Source: a virus
Virus record (IMG/VR): IMGVR_UViG_3300017741_001638
Coordinates: 1-22,201 of that record
DNA: 22,201 nucleotides
Direction: 5' to 3' (one strand)
Shown here: piece after piece, positions 1 to 6,453 of the stretch
How the letters are laid out: each line of letters begins with the position of its first letter
Position numbering within the stretch: the first letter of the stretch is position 1
Notes under the pieces: model-generated
The model's input: the letters and a program-made list of their open reading frames with translations, nothing else
What the model was told of the DNA's origin: nothing
Database searches by the model: none
Position numbers and translations under genes: made by a program

Positions 1-364
1 GACTAAAAATATTGGTGTTAATCCAATGCAAGGTACTGCATATCCAAAAGTAAATGTCTACGAGTATGATGATAAAGTTGGTGTTGTTGCAGAGATACCT
101 GGCTTAGATAAGGCGGACTTACAAATAGATGTAGAAGATGGTGTCCTAACTATCGCTGGAGATAAACACGGATTGTTTGATGACCAAGGAGCTAAAGTAA
201 TTCGCAGAGAATTAAAACACTCCTCATTCAAAAGACAATTTGAGTTGGGAGAACTATTAGATGGTGGAAGTATAAAGGCATCATTCAAGGATGGATTACT
301 ATCCATCGAGATTCCAAAGATAGAGCCAGCTAAACCGAAAAAGCACTCTGTAAAAATCTCTTAA
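1..364 (+). CDS. hsp20: Small heat shock protein Hsp20 (5' partial)
   Basis: ATP-independent holdase chaperone of the alpha-crystallin/Hsp20 family, which binds unfolding proteins in the cytoplasm. The protein shows the alpha-crystallin core: an early YPKVNVYEYDD strand, the VVAEIPGLDKADLQIDVEDG stretch, an RRELKHSSFKRQFEL strand, and the diagnostic late block ASFKDGLLSIEIPK. A short C-terminal SVKIS tail resembles the I/V-x-I/V tail motif. An ATG lies at 26, but the frame stays open to the window edge (from base 2) with no stop, so the true start is probably upstream and the N-terminus is missing here. Its stop overlaps the next ATG (TAATG). Hsp20 genes are a recurrent feature of T4-like marine phages. 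Confidence 0.9.
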   Translation, partial: TKNIGVNPMQGTAYPKVNVYEYDDKVGVVAEIPGLDKADLQIDVEDGVLTIAGDKHGLFDDQGAKVIRRELKHSSFKRQFELGELLDGGSIKASFKDGLLSIEIPKIEPAKPKKHSVKIS

Positions 365-561
365 TGAAAATCATATCTGCTAATAATGACAGATATGTTG
401 TTCTTGGAACGGTGTCGGCTAATAAGGTTACAACCCTAGTAAATACTCCATCAGAGCTTAAAAAACTCTATACCCTAGCGGACGCCGTTCTCTTGAACGG
501 AGATACTTATTATATATGTAATAAAATATTGGAAGCAGATTGGAAAGAAGTAAAAACCTAA
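364..561 (+). CDS. Hypothetical protein, 65 aa
   Basis: I do not recognise this protein. It starts at an ATG that shares bases with the Hsp20 stop codon, so translation is probably coupled. It is short, has no membrane segment or metal motif, and mixes polar and beta-prone stretches (NDRYVVLGTVSANKVTTLV). The downstream membrane-protein gene begins inside its last codons (TTG at 540). Its place in a tight + strand operon supports a real gene. Confidence 0.65.
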   Translation: MKIISANNDRYVVLGTVSANKVTTLVNTPSELKKLYTLADAVLLNGDTYYICNKILEADWKEVKT

Positions 562-1406
562 AAACTTATGTCGGATTATCAGCAGCTCTTGTTGCAGGTA
601 GCGCCGCATTTTTTAGTGTATTCGGATTATCAAGTTTATTCGCAGGAGCTAGACTATCAGTAATTGTAATGGCAGGTTCATTAGAATTTGGTAAGTTAGT
701 TGCCGCATCTTTCTTATATAGATTTTGGAATGATGTGAATAAAATATTAAGAACCTATATGACAATCGGTGTTATTGTTTTGGTTCTTATAACATCCGCA
801 GGTATCTTCGGATATCTATCTAACGCTTATCAAGGAGCGACAATAGGCTTTGAAAAACAATCTACCGAACTTCTAGCACTAGAAGATAGGTTAGAGCAAT
901 TAGAAGAAGATAAGGTTTTCTTAAAAGAAGAACTTGATGAACAGGTAAACGATTTACCTGAGAACTATAGAACTGCTAGAAGACAACTTCGAGAAAGTTA
1001 TAATCCACAAATACAAAAAGTAAATCAAAATATACTTGACATAAAATCAAACATATCTGACTTAGAACTAAGTTTAATTGAAACAGGTGTTGATGTTGGG
1101 CCAGCAATTTATCTCGCACGAGCATTCGAAACTGACATAGATACAGTTGTTAAATTTTTTATATTTGTATTAATATTCGTGTTCGACCCATTAGCATTAT
1201 CTTTAGTCTTAGCATTTAATCATATGATTGAAAGAGAGGATAGGGACAAAGATTCTATCGGAAGAATGTATGATATGTATGCAAAGAATAAAACTCTAAA
1301 GAGAGATAAAAAAGATAAGATAGTAAAGTTAGATAAAGAAATAAAAAAAGAAATAGTTGTAGACGACACAGACCCCCCAAGCCGCGGAGGCATAAAAATA
1401 AAATAA
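540..1406 (+). CDS. Membrane protein with long coiled coil, 288 aa
   Basis: Unrecognised integral membrane protein. Hydrophobic segments lie near residues 10-32, 38-60 and 74-95, followed by a charged, heptad-like coiled coil (about 103-180, rich in Leu/Glu/Lys), then a fourth membrane segment near 204-227 and a very lysine-rich tail (about 230-288). The TM-coil-TM plan loosely resembles the DUF4407 type, but I cannot confirm membership. The start is a TTG inside the end of the preceding gene; the next in-frame ATG is well inside the second membrane segment, so the TTG is favoured. The tail would be cytoplasmic if the N-terminus is too. A role at the host membrane is an inference only. Confidence 0.75.
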   Translation: MERSKNLKTYVGLSAALVAGSAAFFSVFGLSSLFAGARLSVIVMAGSLEFGKLVAASFLYRFWNDVNKILRTYMTIGVIVLVLITSAGIFGYLSNAYQGATIGFEKQSTELLALEDRLEQLEEDKVFLKEELDEQVNDLPENYRTARRQLRESYNPQIQKVNQNILDIKSNISDLELSLIETGVDVGPAIYLARAFETDIDTVVKFFIFVLIFVFDPLALSLVLAFNHMIEREDRDKDSIGRMYDMYAKNKTLKRDKKDKIVKLDKEIKKEIVVDDTDPPSRGGIKIK

Positions 1407-1475
1407 AAAAAAGCTTGACAAGTATAGTATTTCTTTCGTATATTAAGGTATGAAAAGTAAAGGAAATATAATATA
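1405..1475 (+). promoter_or_regulatory. Sigma70-type promoter P1
   Basis: An eight-A run and GC precede TTGACA (1415-1420). An 18-nt spacer leads to TATATT (1439-1444), followed by AAGGTATG. The same arrangement recurs at 1917-1964 and 5207-5243, with 16 identical bases (A8-GCTTGACA) shared with P2. This fits a host-type -35/-10 promoter. It is followed by an AAAGGAA ribosome binding site and the ATG at 1476. Confidence 0.8.
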
Positions 1476-1913
1476 ATGAGTTTTAATTTTATCAATGGAA
1501 TCGCTCCTGACCCGATAAGCTTATCAAAACCAAAGAAAAAAGAAAAGGTTGTAGAAAATTTAATAGACCCTAACAATCCAAATGAAGATATGAACATAGC
1601 TCTTGAAAATCTAAAAAAGAATATAATTCAAAAGTATAAAGAATGGGGTGGTTTTAATAAAGAATTCAATATCAACTTTAAGAATGGTAAGAAATTTATC
1701 AAGGTCTTAGAACAGACGATTGCTGGAAAACAATCAGGAAGAGTTTGGGGATTTGTTGCTATGACCGATGGTGTTCATAAAAATATTCCTTACACAAGAG
1801 GTGATACCTTCAAACCAGCTTCTTGGGCTTCACCAGCTAAGTGGTCAAGAGGTAATATTTTTTACGAGAAAACTGATTGGTATTGTTGGACAGGCCCAAA
1901 TTATTTAAAATAA
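1476..1913 (+). CDS. Hypothetical protein, 145 aa
   Basis: Unrecognised. The N-terminal third is lysine-rich and probably flexible (KPKKKEKVVENLIDPNNPNE, about residues 18-37). The C-terminal half is rich in Trp and aromatic residues (RVWGFVAMTDG, PASWASPAKWSRG, DWYCWTGPNY) and looks like a compact globular domain. It has its own promoter (P1) and an AAAGGAA Shine-Dalgarno about 9 nt before the ATG. It is followed directly by promoter P2. An early-expressed host-takeover factor is plausible from the promoter type, but the sequence gives no direct evidence of function. Confidence 0.75.
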   Translation: MSFNFINGIAPDPISLSKPKKKEKVVENLIDPNNPNEDMNIALENLKKNIIQKYKEWGGFNKEFNINFKNGKKFIKVLEQTIAGKQSGRVWGFVAMTDGVHKNIPYTRGDTFKPASWASPAKWSRGNIFYEKTDWYCWTGPNYLK

Positions 1914-1916
1914 ATG

Positions 1917-1981
1917 AAAAAAAAGCTTGACACGTATAGGTTTTATGTTGTATATTAAGGTGTTAAATAAAGGAATAAAAT
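1917..1981 (+). promoter_or_regulatory. Sigma70-type promoter P2
   Basis: A8-GCTTGACA (1917-1932; TTGACA at 1927-1932), an 18-nt spacer, TATATT (1951-1956), then AAGGTGTT. It shares the -35 block, spacer length and post-(-10) AAGGT with P1. An AAAGGAA ribosome binding site lies just before the ATG at 1982. Confidence 0.8.
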
Positions 1982-2188
1982 ATGACTTATGTATTTGAAA
2001 AAGAAATGAAACTAGCTCCACTAAAAGTGGAATATGTTATGAGTTCTATTACTAATGAGATTAAGATTGTAGATATGTATTATGCTGGTAAACCTACTAA
2101 ATCATCTTATATGTCTGATGAAAATCGATTAAATCTAATGGATGAATTAGAACGTGATTATCTTGATAAACATAAGGAGTTAGTATGA
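1982..2188 (+). CDS. Hypothetical protein, 68 aa
   Basis: Small, mostly polar protein with no motif that I recognise. The N-terminal half could form beta strands (KLAPLKVEYVMSSI) and the C-terminal part an acidic/basic helix (DELERDYLDKHKELV). It is the first gene after promoter P2 and has an AGGAAT ribosome binding site. Its stop overlaps the start of the next small gene (ATGA), which suggests translational coupling. Confidence 0.65.
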   Translation: MTYVFEKEMKLAPLKVEYVMSSITNEIKIVDMYYAGKPTKSSYMSDENRLNLMDELERDYLDKHKELV

Positions 2189-2283
2189 CTTGGAAATTAT
2201 TTTGGTATCGTGTTGCAGAATTTTTAACGATGTTGTGGATATTTTTTGTGTTCGGACTACTTATGGTAATAGGTAATATATAA
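2185..2283 (+). CDS. Tiny single-span membrane protein, 32 aa
   Basis: A 33-codon frame starting at an ATG that overlaps the previous stop (ATGA). The product starts MTWKLFWYRVAEF and then consists almost entirely of hydrophobic residues up to the stop, giving one probable membrane helix near residues 9-30. An AAGGAG ribosome binding site (in CATAAGGAGTTAGTATG) precedes it, which argues that it is translated. No function can be assigned. Confidence 0.5.
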   Translation: MTWKLFWYRVAEFLTMLWIFFVFGLLMVIGNI

Positions 2284-2284
2284 A

Positions 2285-2536
2285 TTGCATAAACTTTTGC
2301 AAAAGATTATCGATGAATTTGATGGTGTTCTTATTGACGAATATGGTTGGGAACACTATCAGATAAAAGGTAAGAAGTACGATATACGTTTTGACCGAAG
2401 TAGGTTAGAATGGGCTTGTGATTGTCCAGCTTTTACGTATCGTCGTAAATTTCGTAAAACATATTGTAAACATATTCTTGAAATACAAGACAAGAATTGG
2501 AAAAGGAAGAGAGATGAAGTTGCTAGATTGTCATAA
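2285..2536 (+). CDS. Small SWIM-type zinc-finger protein, 83 aa
   Basis: The core reads CDCPAFTYRRKFRKTYCKHI (residues 46-65), which fits the SWIM zinc-finger pattern C-x-C-x(n)-C-x-H, a fold linked to DNA or protein binding. An aromatic, charged N-terminal half (YGWEHYQIKGKKYDIRFDR) precedes it and a basic tail follows. The start is a TTG two bases after the previous stop; no ATG is available before the finger. It is followed, with a short overlap, by a gene with a zinc-ribbon-like motif, so this cluster makes several small metal-binding proteins. The SWIM call rests on the motif only. Confidence 0.65.
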   Translation: MHKLLQKIIDEFDGVLIDEYGWEHYQIKGKKYDIRFDRSRLEWACDCPAFTYRRKFRKTYCKHILEIQDKNWKRKRDEVARLS

Positions 2537-2894
2537 GTGTGGTCGCTGGGTCGAGGTTGATACCGAAGCTCATAAGGTTACTTGTGCATATTGTGTTCAA
2601 CTAGCAGTAGGATTTCCTGACGATGCACCACAAAAGAAATCATCAGGCCGTCCAGCTGGTTGGCATTTTATGAATGAGTTTGTGGATAAAGATGGAACCG
2701 TGTTTCATAGAGGTAAAGAACAACCTGAATTAAAAGGAACTTTACCACCCACTAAAGTAACTAAAGCTAAGGTAAAAACCAAACGTAGAACTCAAGAACA
2801 GATACTATTAGACCGACACGATGAGAAGAAACAAGCTTTAAAAAAAGCTATCAAAAAACAAAAAGATTTTTTAAATCATAATTTTGGAGGCTAG
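2514..2894 (+). CDS. Zinc-ribbon-like small basic protein, 126 aa
   Basis: The chosen ATG at 2514 is preceded by AAGGAAGAGAG and overlaps the end of the SWIM gene; the frame is open further upstream but lies wholly inside that gene. The N-terminus carries two CxxC knuckles (CHKC at residues 6-9 and CAYC at 25-28 or so), typical of a zinc ribbon. A GRPAGWHFMNEFVD...GTVFHRGKEQPELKGTLPPT block follows in the middle, and the tail is lysine-rich and helical. Nucleic-acid binding is a reasonable inference from the ribbon and basic tail. The middle block looks like one found in small T4-like marine phage proteins, but I cannot name the family. Confidence 0.7.
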   Translation: MKLLDCHKCGRWVEVDTEAHKVTCAYCVQLAVGFPDDAPQKKSSGRPAGWHFMNEFVDKDGTVFHRGKEQPELKGTLPPTKVTKAKVKTKRRTQEQILLDRHDEKKQALKKAIKKQKDFLNHNFGG

Positions 2895-3119
2895 GTGTTT
2901 GAGCGAGAACGTATACAATTAAAAAAAGATTTTCAAGATTTAAGTGCTAACATATTAGAAGCAGTGCACGCTATGGATAACTTGTGGTACAATCAGAAAC
3001 TTGAAGAGGAGTATAGTGAAGCTTTTACCGACGTGTGTGTAGCACTTGATAAACTACAACTCGTTAGAAAAAATTTTGATGATTTAACAGATAAGGTTAT
3101 GAAAAATAATGTTATTTGA
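2895..3119 (+). CDS. Hypothetical helical protein, 74 aa
   Basis: Starts at a GTG directly after the previous TAG, with a GGAGG ribosome binding site in TTTTGGAGGCTAG. The product is predicted to be almost wholly helical and charged (RERIQLKKDFQDLSANILEA, later VALDKLQLVRKNFDDLTDKV), compatible with a helical hairpin or coiled coil. I recognise no family. A tiny membrane-protein frame overlaps its end. Confidence 0.65.
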   Translation: MFERERIQLKKDFQDLSANILEAVHAMDNLWYNQKLEEEYSEAFTDVCVALDKLQLVRKNFDDLTDKVMKNNVI

Positions 3120-3192
3120 ATTTATGGTAATATGTTTACTAAGTTATATTGCTTATAAAATGACAGATGAAAATAACACACCGAGGTTTTAA
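3109..3192 (+). CDS. Possible tiny membrane protein, 27 aa
   Basis: Short frame starting with ATG inside the end of the previous gene and ending immediately before the TTG start of the deformylase gene. The product has one hydrophobic stretch (FEFMVICLLSYIAY) followed by a polar tail. The perfect butt-joint to the next start supports it, but there is no clear ribosome binding site and the length is marginal. Confidence 0.35.
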   Translation: MLFEFMVICLLSYIAYKMTDENNTPRF

Positions 3193-3783
3193 TTGAAACA
3201 AGTAATTAATTGTTTAAAAGAAAATAATCCATATATAAATAAAAAATTAAAAGAGGTTACAGTAGATGAAGGACTTAAAATTGCGGAAGAGTTATTCAGG
3301 ATTCTTAATAAAAGAAAAGACGGAATTGGTCTTGCGGCTAATCAAGTGGGTATCGATGCTAGTGTTGCTGTGGTTAATGTTCGTGAACCTATAATTTTAA
3401 TTAATCCAAAAATAATTCAACAGTGGGGAGACGTTCCATATTACGAGGGTTGTTTATCGTTTCCAAAAAAATCAGTACAAACTAAAAGATTTAAAAATGT
3501 AATTATGACCACCGAACAAGAAGATGGTAAATTATATTTTAGTGGCGAGAGTAATCCAATTGACGGCAAAGGTAGTTGGGAAAAACAAGAGCAGAATGAG
3601 AATGATGCTGAAATAAGATTACTTGAAAGCATTTGTGTTCAGCATGAAATAGACCATCTTAATGGTATTGTTTGTATGGATAGAAGAATTGATTTAACTG
3701 TAATAAGAGAAGAAGTTAAAATTGGACGTAACGACCCATGTCATTGTGGTAGTGGTAAAAAATATAAAAAGTGTTGTATGTAA
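3193..3783 (+). CDS. def: Peptide deformylase with C-terminal SEC-C zinc motif
   Basis: Metalloenzyme that removes the N-formyl group from nascent proteins at the ribosome exit. All three deformylase motifs are present: [10 protein letters not shown] (residues 44-53), EGCLSFP (85-91; Cys is a metal ligand) and QHEIDHLNG (150-158; two His ligands and the catalytic Glu). An extra polar loop (about 116-138) lies between motifs 2 and 3. Residues 179-195 ([17 protein letters not shown]) are a SEC-C zinc motif of the type found at the C-terminus of SecA, where it binds zinc and the ribosome or SecB. The start is a TTG after GAGG; no upstream alternative exists. Many marine phages carry deformylase genes; the SEC-C fusion is the unusual part and may help ribosome docking (inference). 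Confidence 0.92.
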   Translation: MKQVINCLKENNPYINKKLKEVTVDEGLKIAEELFRILNKRKDGIGLAANQVGIDASVAVVNVREPIILINPKIIQQWGDVPYYEGCLSFPKKSVQTKRFKNVIMTTEQEDGKLYFSGESNPIDGKGSWEKQEQNENDAEIRLLESICVQHEIDHLNGIVCMDRRIDLTVIREEVKIGRNDPCHCGSGKKYKKCCM

Positions 3784-4121
3784 TGAAAAGAGTAATATCA
3801 AAGAAAACAATAAAAGTCGGAAAAAAATATTATACGGAAGAAAAGTATTGGGCTCTGTTCCCATCGGATAGAATCATTACAACTAGAACAAGAAGAATTA
3901 TGATGCCACTATGGAAAAAAATACAAAAAATGTTGTCTATGATACTTAAGGTTATGGGAAAGTTTTTATACGTAATAAGAGAATTAATCACAGCTGTGTT
4001 AATAACAGCTATGACTTTAATCTTATTGTCGATATTGTTATGTATGTTTACATTAACAATTTTATTAGAATATTTACAAGGAAGTATTTCATGGATTTAC
4101 AAGAAGTTCTCGATAAATTAG
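3783..4121 (+). CDS. Basic membrane protein, 112 aa
   Basis: The start is the ATG overlapping the deformylase stop (TAATG); an in-frame ATG 12 nt upstream lies inside the deformylase gene and is less likely. The N-terminal 55 residues are strongly basic (KRVISKKTIKVGKKYY), with a possible amphipathic helix, followed by a long hydrophobic region near residues 65-100 (ELITAVLITAMTLILLSILL) that could be one long or two short membrane spans. I recognise no family. The next small gene starts inside its end. Confidence 0.6.
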   Translation: MKRVISKKTIKVGKKYYTEEKYWALFPSDRIITTRTRRIMMPLWKKIQKMLSMILKVMGKFLYVIRELITAVLITAMTLILLSILLCMFTLTILLEYLQGSISWIYKKFSIN

Positions 4122-4234
4122 ACGAGGCGATAGAAGAAAAGAATTGGGATTTAGTTCACGAAGTTAAAGAACAATTAATAGAACTGAACCTTGATAATCC
4201 CTTTGATGGTTATGTTGGAGAAGATTGGGGCTGA
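4091..4234 (+). CDS. Small acidic helical protein, 47 aa, running into the tmRNA gene
   Basis: ATG at 4091 is preceded by a good AAGGAAG ribosome binding site; a more upstream ATG in frame (4040) lies deep inside the previous gene. The product is acidic and helical (two similar helices around residues 4-32, DKLDEAIEEKNWDLVHEVKE) ending in DGYVGEDWG. Its last codons (GGGGC TGA) use the first eight bases of the tmRNA, so the stop codon sits inside the tmRNA acceptor/5' sequence. Function unknown. Confidence 0.55.
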   Translation: MDLQEVLDKLDEAIEEKNWDLVHEVKEQLIELNLDNPFDGYVGEDWG

Positions 4235-4636
4235 CACGGTTTCGACATATGCTATTTGAAAATAAAGTGCAACAGAGATTGAGTATATCTCGTAACAAAA
4301 GACTCACAATTGAAAATGGCGATAAATCGCTACAAGGGTTGAAGGTGGATTGGCACCTAGCTAATTCAGAGATGATGTTTGACACTTTTGTTGAACCAGC
4401 TCGTACCTCTCAACAATCTTACGCTTACGCTTAAGATACTGAGTTAGTCCACGCTCGGTTATAAAATAAGATGGACAGGATCGTCATCGTAGGAAGACAA
4501 TAAACCCTACCAGTCGTCAATCTGTAAACTGGCCATGGTGGGTTGTAGGTAACTACCGCATTTGGAACCTAACTAAGTTGTGAATGACTTTATTTTTGGA
4601 GGTATTTGGACGTGGGTTCGATTCCCACCAGCTCCA
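4227..4636 (+). ncRNA. ssrA: Phage-encoded one-piece tmRNA
   Basis: tmRNA rescues stalled ribosomes by acting as both tRNA-Ala and mRNA for a degradation tag. The 5' end GGGGCTGACACGGTTTCGAC is the classical tmRNA start. The 3' end carries a T arm (GTGGG-TTCGATT-CCCAC) and CAGCTCC, which pairs with GGGGCTG and includes the G3:U70 pair recognised by AlaRS. CCA is not fully encoded. Pseudoknot PK1 is visible: GAGAT 4275-4279/ATCTC 4287-4291 and TGAGT 4280-4284/ACTCA 4302-4306. Eleven bases later comes an in-frame GGC (4318), the likely resume codon; the tag frame ends with QQSYAYA-stop (4432-4434). Helix H5 flanks the stop: CTCA 4409-4412/TGAG 4440-4443 and TCTTA 4417-4421/TAAGA 4432-4436. The rest holds further pseudoknots I did not resolve fully. 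Confidence 0.95.
4318..4434 (+). other. tmRNA tag reading frame (38 codons plus stop)
   Basis: Reading from the GGC placed 11 nt after PK1, the mRNA-like part codes for a 38-residue tag starting GDKSLQG and ending QQSYAYA before TAA. E. coli uses about 10 residues ending YALAA. The SYAYA end is a plausible protease degron (small/hydrophobic C-terminus). A shorter variant starting at an internal Ala-Asn (GCTAAT at 4360-4365, tag ANSEMMF...) would be 24 residues, so the exact resume codon is uncertain; the stop is well supported by H5. Confidence 0.6.
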
Positions 4637-4698
4637 CAAATTTTGGTTATTTTTAATTTTTAACGAATACTTATAATAGAACAAGGAATGGTAAAAAT

Positions 4699-5217
4699 AT
4701 GAATAAATACAGTATGATGTTTATGACCTTAATTTTGGTCACCTACGCAAATGGTATTGTTTCAACAAAATTCTTAAGTGATAAAAATATTGAGATTAAA
4801 AGTCTGCTAGATGAAAATAAAAGACTGGCAGAAAATCTCAACAAGTACGAAACAGAGGGTATGAAAGTGACAGTAACAATGTACGAACCCGTACCTCGTC
4901 AGACAGATTCTACACCGAACATTCTCGCGGATGGAACGCGCATAAAAACTCACAACGCATCTGAGTACAAATTCATAGCGGTTAGTAGAAATCTTTTGAA
5001 AAGGTGGGGCGGTTGGCTGGATTATGGTGACTTTATACTCTTAAAAGGTACTGATGGTAAAGATGGTATTTATCAAGTTAGGGATACGATGGCTGCACGA
5101 TGGGTAAATCGTATCGATATATTAGAATCACCTAACACTAAGCCTTATAAATTTACAGAGGCTGAGATTGTCAAAACAGATTTAGTCGCAGACAGGAAAA
5201 TAATACTTGACAATTGA
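4699..5217 (+). CDS. Membrane-anchored 3D-domain (double-psi beta-barrel) protein, 172 aa
   Basis: An N-terminal hydrophobic segment (residues 5-22) acts as a signal anchor, followed by a short coil (28-50). From about residue 56 it matches the 3D domain found in MltA-like lytic transglycosylases, RlpA-type and YabE-type proteins: MYEPVPRQTD, ILADGTRIK, FIAVSRNLL, GDFILL and the terminal VRDTMAARWVNRIDIL with its conserved aspartates (D129, D140). Such domains act on or bind peptidoglycan. A phage copy exported to the periplasm would suit cell-wall work at lysis or entry. The ATG has an AAGGAA ribosome binding site, and a TATAAT at 4672-4677 may be a weak promoter. The end overlaps the -35 box of promoter P3. 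Catalytic activity is not proven by sequence. Confidence 0.8.
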   Translation: MNKYSMMFMTLILVTYANGIVSTKFLSDKNIEIKSLLDENKRLAENLNKYETEGMKVTVTMYEPVPRQTDSTPNILADGTRIKTHNASEYKFIAVSRNLLKRWGGWLDYGDFILLKGTDGKDGIYQVRDTMAARWVNRIDILESPNTKPYKFTEAEIVKTDLVADRKIILDN

Positions 5218-5243
5218 TAAATAATTTCGTATATTTAGGTATG
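5207..5243 (+). promoter_or_regulatory. Sigma70-type promoter P3
   Basis: TTGACA (5207-5212), a 17-nt spacer, TATATT (5230-5235), then TAGGTATG. It matches P1 and P2 in both boxes and in the WAGGTRT that follows. The -35 box lies over the stop codon of the 3D-domain gene. The spacer contains GATAAATA, a T4-late-like string, so the site could in principle also be read late; the -35/-10 reading is better supported. Confidence 0.75.
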
Positions 5244-5262
5244 ATAAAAAGGTTATATATTT

Positions 5263-6453
5263 ATGTTTGATAAATTCTTTGATGTAGAAGAGTTTGATTA
5301 CGAGCTTGAAAAAAAGAAATTCGTAGATAATATGAATTTTCTTAAATCAATGTCGGTTCAAGAAATCACCCTATACAAAAAGTGGGAAGAGTTCAATAAG
5401 GACTCTTACGCTATGTTACAAAAAGCTTCCAAGTTTGATATATTAGAAAACACAATATGGATGCCATCCGACATCTATAATAAAGAACAAACCATAAAAG
5501 AGATAGAAGCGATTAGTCCTATCATACAAGTTGTAGAGCAGGGTAATCCTAAAGATAGTGACAATTGGACTATACTAAGAAGATTAATTCATACAATGGA
5601 GTTTACTGCTAATCCTGGCAGAAACGTAAAGTTCTATGTCAAAGATAAAAATACAGATAAAGTTTTAGGTCTTATATGTTTAGGTTCTGATGTTACATCA
5701 TTAGGCGCTCGTGACAAGTATATCGGTTGGACTAAGGATAATAAATTTAAGGATGGTAAATTAAATCATACATCAATCGGTACAACCATATGTTGTGTTC
5801 AACCATTAGGATTTAATTTCTTAGGTGGTAAGTTAGTAGCAGCTATGGTTACATCAAAGGTTGTTCGTGATACTTGGAAAAAATTATATAATCAAACGCT
5901 GGTCGGATTATCCACCACATCACTATATGGTATACACTCTATGTATAATGGTATTCCACATTGGAAAACATTAGGAGAATCATCAGGTAGAATAAGTTTG
6001 AAGCCAGATGACTCGGCTTACGATGTTTGGCATGAATGGATTAAAAAGAATAAGTCAGAAGAATATAAAAAGGCTACTACATCTAAAGAGGGTGTATCAG
6101 GTCCAGCTACAGGTGTGAAACAAAAAATTATAAAATTAATCTACGATGAGTTAGGTTTAAAACTTAAAACCTTTGAACATGGATTTCAACGTGGAATTTA
6201 CTTCGCTGACATCTACGAGAATGGTAGACCATTCCTTAGAGGTGAGATAGAAGAAAAAGATTTGGTTATGAAAAAGAAGTACGATGAAAATATAGAGTAC
6301 ATCGAAAGATGGTGGAAACCAAAAGCAATAAGAAGATACACCAAGTTGTTAGAGCAAAATAAGATAAAGCCAGAGAAGTTATTCTACGGCGATATTTTAA
6401 ATACAAGTTGGGAAGAAACTAAGAAAAAATATTTAGGAGAAGTGGGTCGGTAA
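5263..6453 (+). CDS. DUF4338/DruA-like protein, 396 aa
   Basis: Residues about 88-222 look like the DUF4338 (DruA) family: IIQVVEQGNPKD, then KVLGLICLGSDVTSLGARDKYIGW (133-156) with the family's hallmark LGSD and RDxYIGW blocks, then a FLGGKLVAAMVTSKVV block (186-201) and a C-terminal LVGLSTTSLYG. DruA is a component of the Druantia defence system; its biochemical activity is not known to me. The C-terminal 170 residues are basic and unassigned (RWWKPKAIRRYTKLL). The gene has its own promoter (P3) and starts with ATG at 5263. It neighbours a DUF262-like gene, so a defence, counter-defence or host-control role is plausible but inferred. Family call is from memory of the motif pattern. Confidence 0.6.
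   Translation: MFDKFFDVEEFDYELEKKKFVDNMNFLKSMSVQEITLYKKWEEFNKDSYAMLQKASKFDILENTIWMPSDIYNKEQTIKEIEAISPIIQVVEQGNPKDSDNWTILRRLIHTMEFTANPGRNVKFYVKDKNTDKVLGLICLGSDVTSLGARDKYIGWTKDNKFKDGKLNHTSIGTTICCVQPLGFNFLGGKLVAAMVTSKVVRDTWKKLYNQTLVGLSTTSLYGIHSMYNGIPHWKTLGESSGRISLKPDDSAYDVWHEWIKKNKSEEYKKATTSKEGVSGPATGVKQKIIKLIYDELGLKLKTFEHGFQRGIYFADIYENGRPFLRGEIEEKDLVMKKKYDENIEYIERWWKPKAIRRYTKLLEQNKIKPEKLFYGDILNTSWEETKKKYLGEVGR

Noticed and set aside
1220-1597. 125-aa - strand frame across the P1 region
   Set aside because: Overlaps two + strand genes and promoter P1; low-complexity Phe/Ser product from the complement of Lys-rich codons.
4319-4342. Alternative tmRNA tag in the +1 frame (GCG start, AINRYKG then TGA)
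   Set aside because: The end is polar, not a degron, and the stop is not in the H5 position; the frame ending SYAYA fits the structure.
4225-4434. 69-aa + strand open frame from ATG 4225
   Set aside because: It is the tmRNA itself read from before its 5' end; the 3' part is the tag frame, not an independent gene.
4672-4677. TATAAT before the 3D-domain gene as a strong promoter
   Set aside because: No TTGACA-like box at a proper distance; only a weak possibility remains.
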